Shown: in pieces, positions 58,371 to 64,000 of the stretch | Layout of the letters: each line of letters begins with the position of its first letter | Position numbering within the stretch: position 1 is the first letter of the stretch | Source of the DNA: Nocardia higoensis NBRC 100133 | Lineage (GTDB): Bacteria; Actinomycetota; Actinomycetes; Mycobacteriales; Mycobacteriaceae | DNA length: 64,000 bases | NCBI RefSeq assembly: GCF_000308595.1 | Contig: NZ_BAGA01000111.1 | Span: forward strand, 1 to 64,000 | Direction: 5' to 3' | Position numbers and translations under genes: made by a program | The notes under the pieces: model-generated | Databases searched by the model: none | Told to the model about the DNA's origin: nothing | What the model saw: the letters and a program-made list of their open reading frames with translations, nothing else

Positions 58371-58652
58371 CTAGAATTTTCCCTTGGCGATCTCCCGCAA
58401 CGCGTCTTTTTCCAGCTCGGCGTCGGCCAGCAGCCGCTTGAGCCGTGCGTTCTGCTCGCGCAGCTCTTTGAGTTCTTTGGCGGCGTCGGTGTCCATCCCG
58501 CCGTACTGGCGTCGCCAGTTATACAACGTCGCCGCCGATACTTGCAGGTCAGCGGCGATCTCCTCGCCCGAAGCCCCTGCGGCGGCCAGTTCGTCGGCGC
58601 GGCGCAGCTTCCGCACGATCTCCTCCGCGGAATGCCGTTTCCGTCCAGCCAT
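58371..58652 (-). CDS. IS3 transposase OrfA, 93 aa
   Basis: Helix-turn-helix protein: MAGRKRHSAEEIVRKLRRADELAAAG, then ADLQVSAATLYNWRRQYGG and a coiled coil with AKELKELREQNARLKRLLADAELEKDAL. Typical length and ending (IAKGKF) for the IS407-like group. Confidence 0.9.
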   Translation of the reverse strand: MAGRKRHSAEEIVRKLRRADELAAAGASGEEIAADLQVSAATLYNWRRQYGGMDTDAAKELKELREQNARLKRLLADAELEKDALREIAKGKF

Positions 58653-59429
58653 AGTCCTTATTGTCCCTTCCGGCCCCTCACCAGGGCCAACAGGACTCTA
58701 AGTCCGGGCGGTCGCATCCACCGGGGACAGACCACAGGGCATCTTGTTCGTGTTGTTCACCGGCATCGGATGGGAAGACCTACCCCAGGAACTCGGCTTC
58801 GGATCCGGAATGACCTGCTGGCGCCGGCTACGCGACTGGCAGGACGCCGGCGTGTTCGCGAAGATGCACCAGGAGATGCTGGCCCGCTCCCACGCGCCCG
58901 GACTGATCGACTTCGACCGGGTCATGGTCGACGGCTCCCACATCCGAGCGAAAAAAAGGGGCGCCGCGACCGGCCCGTCCCCGGACGACCGCGCCAAAAC
59001 CGGCTCGAAGCACCACATCCTGACCAGCGCCAACGGGTTCCCGCTCGCAGTGACGCTCTCTCCGCGGCCAACGTCAACGACCACCTACTGCTGCCCGAAC
59101 TCCTCGACCGCGTCCGACCCCTGCGCGGACGCTCCGGCCCGCCGCGCCACAGAATCAAGACCCTGATCGCGGACAAGGGCTACGACTACCCCCGCGTCTA
59201 CGAGGAACTGCGGCAACGTCGCATCACCGGCCACATCCCGCGCCGAGGAACCCGCGACAAGGTCACCGCGGGACGGTGGATCGTCGAACAAACCCTGGCC
59301 CTGCTCCACCAATTCCGTCGCCTGGCCGTCCGATGGGAACACCGCACCGACATCCACCACGGATTCCTCGACCTCGCCGCAGCCCTCATCTGCTGGCGAC
59401 GACTCAGCAACCGAACCAGATAGGGGCTC

Positions 59430-60029
59430 TTAGCGATAGATCTTCTTGAGGTCGCTCATGCTCCTCGCGTGACCACCCAACGCAACCAGATACGACGATA
59501 TGAAGTCGAAGGAGTAGCCGCTTCTGGTGAGAATTTTGATTGGTGGTCCATAGAGATTCTTGAAGTAGGTCTCCCTGTTCCGACCATATCCGTTATAACC
59601 TGCGCTATGTAGATCTTCGAGCGCTTCGCGGATAGTGGGCGGAACGTCGTCACTCGGTTCGCCCGTCTCAAGGTTTAGCGCGCTGGTCGCAGCAGCCCAT
59701 CCACTTATCTCTCCTTCCGCATGCTCTACGACACCCAACGCCTGACCGTCGGCGAGATGAACAGCGTCTTCAAGTAGGTCTAGGGTGGGAACCAATGCGA
59801 GAACTGGACCGCCCGCGACTGCTGTCTTACTCTTTACGCTCCCGATATTTCCATTAGAAATATAAGCGGCAACGTTTGGTTCAGACCGGTCTAGACCATT
59901 CTCCTGAGGGATCAATAGAGAACGTTCAGGATAGGAATCGGAATTTTCACATAACCATGCGGAGACCTTCCCCACGCCGAGATCCAAACCGTTACGTCGA
60001 GATATCCATGCGTTCGCAATCGGTGCCAC
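59430..60029 (-). CDS. Unknown protein next to CBASS genes, 199 aa
   Basis: Third gene in the AT-richer defence island, 42 bp after the Cap15-like gene and in the same direction. No family recognised. The middle is hydrophobic with AVAGGPVLALVPTLDLLEDAVHLADGQALGVVE, and the C-terminus has RNRETYFKNLYGPPIKILTRSGYSFDFISSYLVALGG. No clear membrane helix or catalytic motif. GTG 60029 has GAAAGGGTGA upstream. The stop lies exactly at the IS5 boundary, so the natural C-terminus may be cut. It could be an accessory of the CBASS system or a passenger. Confidence 0.55.
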   Translation of the reverse strand: MAPIANAWISRRNGLDLGVGKVSAWLCENSDSYPERSLLIPQENGLDRSEPNVAAYISNGNIGSVKSKTAVAGGPVLALVPTLDLLEDAVHLADGQALGVVEHAEGEISGWAAATSALNLETGEPSDDVPPTIREALEDLHSAGYNGYGRNRETYFKNLYGPPIKILTRSGYSFDFISSYLVALGGHARSMSDLKKIYR

Positions 60030-60071
60030 AGTTCACCCTTTCATTTGGATTCTATTCTGCATTTGTAGCAC

Positions 60072-60716
60072 CTACTGCCGAACGAATGGATTGGCGGTAC
60101 CGAACTCGCTTGCGGTGAGTGCCGATGCGGCATCAGCGTATCGAAGCTGGCTCCACTCAGAGAAGTGCAGCTCACCAGTCGTCTTTCGGCTAGTGAAGTA
60201 ACTACCGCCAAGCGAGTCTCCACGACCGGTAATGTATAACTCACACACACCTTGGTGCTGATCGCTACGCGACCTAACTTCTTGACGTGGTCTGTTTGTG
60301 TACACAAATGTTATGCGCCACCGGTCATCAGACTCATTGACTAGCTTGCCCATGTCCGTGGTCGAAGAGGACTCACCCGTGAAAAGTGTCACCCACACGG
60401 AGGAGTCCGTCTGCTTTATACGGAGAACCGTTGGTATCGGGTCGATCCTCTTTCCGTCGCGGACGAAATCGCTTCGAAGCTCGCCTCGCCAAGTCCCGTT
60501 GAGGTTCGGTTTCCCGGTGAAGAACCGAACGAACCGCCATGCCCATCCCCATCGCTCATAGACCAGGAATGAGAGTGTCACTAGCGCACCCGCTATAGAA
60601 AAAGTGCGTAGTGCAACCCACTGCCCATCGTTGCGACCCGAGACAACTGCAATAATTAGCCATATAGCGGCGGCGAGTGCGATTGCGATCCTGGGGCGCA
60701 GCGAATCTCCACCCAC
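60072..60716 (-). CDS. cap15: Cap15-like CBASS effector, membrane beta-barrel, 214 aa
   Basis: Two membrane helices near the N-terminus (IAIALAAAIWLIIAVVSG and TFSIAGALVTLSFLVYERWG). A beta-rich domain follows from about residue 70: NLNGTWRGELRSDF, VLRIKQTDSSVWVTLFTGESSS, RWRITFVYTNRPRQEVRSRSDQHQGVCELYI and DSLGGSYFTSRKTTGELHFSEW. This is the plan of Cap15, in which the minimal beta-barrel binds a cyclic nucleotide and the membrane part disrupts the inner membrane. GTG 60716 overlaps the TAG of the CD-NTase gene by 1 bp. The family call rests on layout and the GTW-G strand pattern. Confidence 0.8.
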   Translation of the reverse strand: MGGDSLRPRIAIALAAAIWLIIAVVSGRNDGQWVALRTFSIAGALVTLSFLVYERWGWAWRFVRFFTGKPNLNGTWRGELRSDFVRDGKRIDPIPTVLRIKQTDSSVWVTLFTGESSSTTDMGKLVNESDDRWRITFVYTNRPRQEVRSRSDQHQGVCELYITGRGDSLGGSYFTSRKTTGELHFSEWSQLRYADAASALTASEFGTANPFVRQ

Positions 60717-61636
60717 TATTTCTTTACCTTATCAAGATCGAACAAGCCCCAGACTTCGCGCGCAAGATCATGCGCCTCTTCGAGAGTCCATTTCTGCGTC
60801 CCGCCAAATAGATCTTTGATTTCGTTGGGCTCTTTCCACGTTCGAGCTGATTGATCCTCAAAGGTTTCTACCCAGATGTAGTCCACAGCGTCAGCTAGGG
60901 CAGCGCTGAGCGGGTTGCTGCTGACCACATTGATTACAGAGTTTGGGACGCGATACATTAAGCACTCCATGAAGTAGCTGGGGAGTGGATCGATTCGACC
61001 AAGCTCAACCAAGTCGTTCTCGGCTCGCTTGAGAATTCTTACCAGCTTTTTGTACCGGTTTCCGGTAGCATTATTCTTCGCTCGCCCATTCTCCAACTGC
61101 TGAACCGGATAGTTGATTACCGAGCTGCCGTCGGTTTTGAAGACTTTTTGTCCGCTATGATACGCAACTCGCCCACTGCTATCGTAGTAGTACTTTCGGA
61201 AATCGAACGATGGTACTACATCGGCGCTGACACGCCCGGAATTCTCAACAAGCTCTATTGCCGTCGAGCCGCTGATGTCGCAGCCTGAACCGAAGCGATT
61301 CTTCAGGTGACGTGCAAGGCTGTTGCGGAAATCGATGCCTTCGAGAGTAAAGGTTCTACTACTCCCCGTCTGCCTGTCAGCATCCCGAAGTCCGCTAGCA
61401 TCGTAATAGTGGAAATCTGTCCGTAATACCGCGATATCCACATCGCTGTCCTGTCGAACGTTGGTATTGTTCGCGTATGAGCCCTTCGGTACATACTTGA
61501 GGGTTATGTCGGAGTAGTCTGCCACCCAGCTTCCAACCGCGCTACGAACCATGCGCTCCGCGCGTTCCTGCTTCTCTTGTTCATGGTCGCTTGACGGCTG
61601 ACAGTAGCGCCCCAGCTTGCTTTCCAAAGCGGTCAT
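60716..61636 (-). CDS. cdnA: CBASS cyclic nucleotide synthase (CD-NTase), 306 aa
   Basis: Nucleotidyltransferase with the CD-NTase signature: LKYVPKGSYANNTNVRQDSDVDIAVL, i.e. Gly52-Ser53 and the metal-binding Asp65/Asp67, with the third Asp139 in SADVVPSFDF. The helical second domain contains ATGNRYKKLVRILKRAENDL and LPSYFMECLMYRVP. It senses phage infection and makes a cyclic oligonucleotide. Starts at ATG 61636 with AGAGGAAT upstream; the frame to 61900 is not supported. Together with Cap15 it forms a short CBASS operon. The exact CD-NTase clade is not determinable by eye, so the symbol is generic. Confidence 0.9.
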   Translation of the reverse strand: MTALESKLGRYCQPSSDHEQEKQERAERMVRSAVGSWVADYSDITLKYVPKGSYANNTNVRQDSDVDIAVLRTDFHYYDASGLRDADRQTGSSRTFTLEGIDFRNSLARHLKNRFGSGCDISGSTAIELVENSGRVSADVVPSFDFRKYYYDSSGRVAYHSGQKVFKTDGSSVINYPVQQLENGRAKNNATGNRYKKLVRILKRAENDLVELGRIDPLPSYFMECLMYRVPNSVINVVSSNPLSAALADAVDYIWVETFEDQSARTWKEPNEIKDLFGGTQKWTLEEAHDLAREVWGLFDLDKVKK

Positions 61637-61655
61637 CGTTATTCCTCTTCGCGCA

Positions 61656-61734
61656 CTACGGGGGCGCATTGAGATTTCAGAGAATTGGGGTAGCGGCGCA
61701 CGTCGGCTATAGGGGCGGGTAAGCGCCCCCGTAG
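61656..61734 (-). promoter_or_regulatory. 12-bp inverted repeat ahead of CD-NTase gene
   Basis: CTACGGGGGCGC (61656-61667) and GCGCCCCCGTAG (61723-61734) are exact inverted copies with a 55-nt loop, ending 20 nt before the CD-NTase start. A second hairpin (ACCTGGAC/GTCCAGGT) is at about 61735-61756. The RNA could form an attenuator or a start-blocking structure between the 54-aa gene and the CD-NTase. Confidence 0.6.
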
Positions 61735-61773
61735 AACCTGGACAGGGAGGTCCAGGTCCTACGGTTGACGCGC

Positions 61774-61938
61774 TCAGGCGAGCTGGATCAGCTTCCAGTC
61801 GACCGCCTTGCCGTCGTACGGCGGCATGATGTTGCCCTTGGCGATCGGCGCGGTGGTCGACGGCGTACCGACGACCTGCCAGACGCCACTCTCCGGGCAC
61901 TTGTCGCTAGTATGCGCGATCGTCCCGATCCCACTCAT
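61774..61938 (-). CDS. Small CPxSGxW protein, 54 aa
   Basis: ATG 61938 has GAGAGGAAG 6-7 nt upstream. The peptide reads MSGIGTIAHTSDKCPESGVW, with the rest containing PIAKGNIMPPYGGKAVDWKLI. The C-P-E-S-G-x-W start plus G-x-x-M-P-P-Y and a final W-x-L resembles small single-domain proteins found scattered among bacterial defence and toxin loci; the role is unknown. It is the first gene before the CBASS pair, separated from the CD-NTase by a structured 137-bp leader. Confidence 0.6.
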   Translation of the reverse strand: MSGIGTIAHTSDKCPESGVWQVVGTPSTTAPIAKGNIMPPYDGKAVDWKLIQLA

Positions 61939-62405
61939 CTAGAACTTCCTCTCAACTGGTGCGTGCGACATCCATCGCTACGCACGGCAGCAGCAGGTAA
62001 AGCTCTGATCACGATGTGACCGCTATCACTGACAGCGATTCATCCCCCTGGTAACTTCAGCGCCCTGCCGACCAAGCAGTAGTGAAGCCCCAGGATCAGA
62101 GCCCCCAGCTCTTGTCCTGGGGTTTGCTGTACCGAGACGTGAGCTTACATCCGACTCCTCGGTTTTGGAAAGTCTGTTCGACCGCGACTTCAAGATTCAA
62201 GCGTGATGTCGAACACCGGCTCCCTCGGCACCTGCAACCAGCCGTGATGCCTTAGCGGAATGGATCAACCGTCCAGTATCGATCTCTCTGGTTTCACTAT
62301 TCATCGCGAGCATGACATCACCGCCTGATATAGCGGAAAGATTGCTCAGGCTAACCAAAGGTAAGTGGGCTTGACGGTGTTATTCGCGGTGGGCGGAATG
62401 CCATG
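61939..62405. other. 467-bp non-coding stretch with bidirectional terminator
   Basis: At 62085-62125, AAGCCCCAGGA and TCCTGGGGTTT form a stem of at least 8 bp, with an inner AGAGC/GCTCT stem and T-runs on both sides (TTT rightwards, CTT leftwards). This looks like a bidirectional intrinsic terminator. The remaining sequence is AT-richer and probably carries the promoter of the 54-aa/CBASS unit. Confidence 0.6.
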
Positions 62406-62657
62406 TCATGTCGTCGTCGGAACATCCAACACCGCTCGCCCCCGAGCCGACCCGGCGAAAGCGCGTCCTCGTTGACTCAGTCCCCAGGCGATGGAGTGCC
62501 CGTCGGGTACGGCAGTCAGGAGCCCACGGGACGTCAACGTGACCAGCGCCTGCCGGACACGGCGGGTGTCGAGACCGGTGGTGGTGGAAAGTTCGGCGCT
62601 GGAGCATTGCCCGCGGGTCATCAGAGCCCCCAGTACCTTCGCTTCGGCTTCACGCAT
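62406..62657 (-). CDS. Winged-helix (MarR-like) DNA-binding protein, 83 aa
   Basis: Single small wHTH domain: REAEAKVLGALMTRGQCSSAELSTTTGLDTRRVRQALVTLTSRGLLTAVPDG. The recognition helix is TRRVRQALVTL and the wing is HSIAWGLS. It is shorter than full MarR proteins but complete for a stand-alone wHTH. It lies upstream of the CBASS unit on the same strand, with the terminator hairpin between, and could regulate it. It carries no ligand domain. Confidence 0.65.
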   Translation of the reverse strand: MREAEAKVLGALMTRGQCSSAELSTTTGLDTRRVRQALVTLTSRGLLTAVPDGHSIAWGLSQRGRAFAGSARGRAVLDVPTTT

Positions 62658-62787
62658 CCTGTCGCCGCCCCTCCGTCGTCGCCTGGTGGTGAGGCAACCT
62701 GCGACCGGGAGAGGACATCACCAGTCGCAGGCGCCTGGCGGGACTGTAAGAACAACGGCTCTGGCTCACTTTCGGTGGGGGCCAGGG

Positions 62788-62998
62788 TTATCCCAGCAAG
62801 ATGCGGTGGCGCAGTAGCTGGAAGCCGGCACGGCCATACATCTGTCGTTTGATCAGCTTGGTTTTCGTGTTGACGCCCTCGATCGGACCGTTGCTGTAGG
62901 GCAGGCTCAGACCGGCGACCACCGCGGGGTTGTCTTGCTCGAGGCCACGAAGGAACGGGTCAAGTCCAAATGCGTGGTGTAACAGGGTGATCGCCGCG
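62788..62998 (-). pseudogene. ISL3-family transposase C-terminal relic
   Basis: LLHHAFGLDPFLRGLEQDNPAVVAGLSLPYSNGPIEGVNTKTKLIKRQMYGRAGFQLLRHRILL is the C-terminal end of ISL3-type transposases (Y-S-N-G-P-x-E-G catalytic Glu, K-R-x-M-Y-G-R-A). Everything upstream has been replaced by the IS256 element. A possible ISL3 tip, GGCTCTGGCTCACTTTC, is at about 62757. Confidence 0.8.
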
Positions 62999-63011
62999 TG
63001 ACCCTGTGTGG

Positions 63012-64000
63012 TCAGGCGGTCAGGGCTGCGGGATCGGTGTCCTCCTGTCCGTCGGTGGGTTCGTTGTGGTGGCGGGAGCGGGCCAGGACGTCCAGGCCGA
63101 GGTAACGGCGGCCCTCGATCCATTCGTCGTGTTGTTCGGCCAGGACCGCACCGACCAGGCGGATGATGGCGGTCCGGTCGGGGAAGATGCCGACGACGTC
63201 GGTGCGGCGGCGGATCTCTTTGTTCAACCGTTCCTGCGGGTTGTTCGACCAGATCTGCCGCCAGATCTGCTTCGGGAACGCGGTGAACGCCAGCAGGTCC
63301 GCCCGGGCGTTGTCGAGGTGGGCAGCGACTTTCGGCAGCTTCTCGGTCAGGGCGTCGAGCATCCGATCGTATTGCGCTTCAACCGATTCAGGGTCGGCTT
63401 GGTCGAACACCGAATGCAGAAGAGTGCGAACCCAAGGCCAGGAGGATTTCGGGCAGACGCTCATCAAGTTGACGGTGTAATGCGTGCGACAGCGTTGCCA
63501 GGACGCGCCCGGCAAGGTGGCGCCGATCGCGGCGACCAGCCCGGCGTGAGCATCGGAAGTCACCAGCTCGACCCCGGAAAGGCCGCGGGCGACCAGGTCA
63601 CGGAAGAACGCCAGCCAGCCGGCGCCGTCTTCACCACTGGTGACCTGCAGGCCGAGGATCTCGCGGTAGCCCTCGGCGTTGACGCCGGTGGCGATCAACG
63701 CGTGGACGTTGACCACCCGCCTGTTCTCCCGCACCTTCAACACCAGCGCGTCCGCGGCGACGAACGTGTAAGGCCCTTGATCGAGCGGTCGGGTGCGGAA
63801 CGCTTCGACCTGGGCATCGAGGTCGGCGGCCATGATCGATACCTGCGATTTCGACAGCCTGGTCACGCCCAACGATTCGACGAGTTTCTCCATGCGCCGG
63901 GTAGAGACACCGAGCAGGTAGCAGGTCGCCACCACCGAGGTCAGTGCTCGTTCGGCGCGTTTGCGGCGCTCGAGCAGCCAGTCCGGGAAGTAGCTGCCCG
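63012..64000 (-). CDS. IS256-family transposase, cut by window edge
   Basis: Mutator-type DDE transposase: FVAADALVLKVRENRRVVNVHALIATGVNAEGYREILGLQV (first D), ELVTSDAHAGLVAAI (second D), SWQRCRTHYTVNLM (C-H motif) and WSNNPQERLNKEIRRRTDVVGIFPDR (E). The frame is open to the window end and the upstream residues SYFPDWLLERRKRAERAL belong to it. It has inserted into an ISL3 copy. Confidence 0.92.
   Translation of the reverse strand, partial: GSYFPDWLLERRKRAERALTSVVATCYLLGVSTRRMEKLVESLGVTRLSKSQVSIMAADLDAQVEAFRTRPLDQGPYTFVAADALVLKVRENRRVVNVHALIATGVNAEGYREILGLQVTSGEDGAGWLAFFRDLVARGLSGVELVTSDAHAGLVAAIGATLPGASWQRCRTHYTVNLMSVCPKSSWPWVRTLLHSVFDQADPESVEAQYDRMLDALTEKLPKVAAHLDNARADLLAFTAFPKQIWRQIWSNNPQERLNKEIRRRTDVVGIFPDRTAIIRLVGAVLAEQHDEWIEGRRYLGLDVLARSRHHNEPTDGQEDTDPAALTA

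Larger units (their letters stand above)
57462..58727 (-). mobile_element. IS3-family element (IS407-like) inserted in IS5 transposase
   Basis: 1266 bp. The ends TCCCCGataacgcgaccacccgg and, inverted, TCCCCGgtggatgcgaccgcccgg give imperfect terminal repeats of about 35 bp. It is flanked by a 3-bp repeat CAG (57459-57461 and 58728-58730). It carries orfA and orfB reading leftwards. Confidence 0.88.
57355..59423 (+). pseudogene. IS5-family transposase split by IS3 and frameshifted
   Basis: N-terminal part 57355-57461: VDEELWAVIEPLLPVKPAG. It resumes at 58731 after the IS3 insert: RPQGILFVLFTGIGWEDLPQELGFGSGMTCWRRLRDWQDAGVF, DFDRVMVDGSHIRAKKRG (D), then RHRIKTLIADKGYDYPRVYEEL (D) and HQFRRLAVRWEHRTDIHHGF (E). 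Removing the insert and one CAG restores the reading frame across the join. A second lesion, two extra bases in ctctctccgcgg at about 59055, shifts the frame between AVTLS and AANVNDH. Intact it would be about 265 aa. The right tip abuts the stop of the 199-aa gene. Confidence 0.85.

Noticed and set aside
60072..60716. SMODS-type or STING effector instead of Cap15
   Set aside because: No TIR, nuclease or SAVED motif is visible; two N-terminal membrane helices plus a beta-rich domain fit Cap15 best.
62085..62125. tRNA or attachment site
   Set aside because: The stem-loop resembles the 3' side of a tRNA-linked terminator but no cloverleaf or CCA end is present; called a terminator only.

Overview
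The window is high-GC actinomycete DNA. Codon use, the type IV secretion gene set, cutinase-family esterases, the S-adenosyl methyltransferase of the Methyltransf_19 type and a CYP154/CYP157-like P450 pair point to a Nocardia-like member of the Mycobacteriales; this is inference from gene content. It is an accessory, mosaic region: four or five insertion sequences, several collapsed genes, one long conjugation operon and one AT-richer defence island. No tRNA, rRNA, CRISPR array, integrase or relaxase was seen.

Layout. 1-9.8 kb: an edge-truncated sugar-nucleotide epimerase, a tightly overlapping operon read leftwards (cold-shock protein, S-adenosyl methyltransferase, three small ORFs), a degenerate copy of a P450 locus, then a rightward set (class IV aminotransferase, HTH-SUMF1 fusion, truncated carbamoyltransferase, methyltransferase) facing a dTDP-glucose-4,6-dehydratase-like gene. 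10.1-14.3 kb: an IS21-type end relic, then an IS3 element that has been hit by a second IS3 (TCT duplication) and by an IS110 element. 14.4-29.2 kb: scattered metabolic and regulatory genes, including a GntR/aldo-keto reductase pair with an 18-bp palindrome and the fuller version of the P450 locus whose collapsed copy lies at 3.6-4.8 kb.

29.3-54.8 kb, all read leftwards: an actinobacterial type IV secretion (conjugation) operon. Recognisable parts are a VirD4/TraG coupling ATPase, VirB4-like ATPase, SCO6880-family protein, VirB6/TrbL-like membrane protein, VirB2-like pilin, NlpC/P60 peptidoglycan hydrolase and a ParA-like P-loop protein. They are interleaved with five paralogous helical proteins of unknown role and headed by a secreted module of two cutinase-type proteins and a lipase-type protein. 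Two of those three hydrolases have lost the nucleophile serine. At least thirteen neighbouring pairs overlap by 4 bp (ATGA/GTGA), so translation is probably coupled along the operon. A divergent XRE regulator (55.2 kb) and an excisionase-like HTH protein (56.3 kb) sit at its head.

56.9-64 kb: a second IS graveyard (IS5-type element split by an IS3 element with a CAG duplication; ISL3 and IS256 pieces at the right edge) surrounding a visibly AT-richer defence island. The island holds a CD-NTase and a Cap15-like membrane beta-barrel effector, i.e. a short CBASS system, with an unknown 199-aa gene downstream and a 54-aa gene plus a 12-bp inverted repeat upstream.
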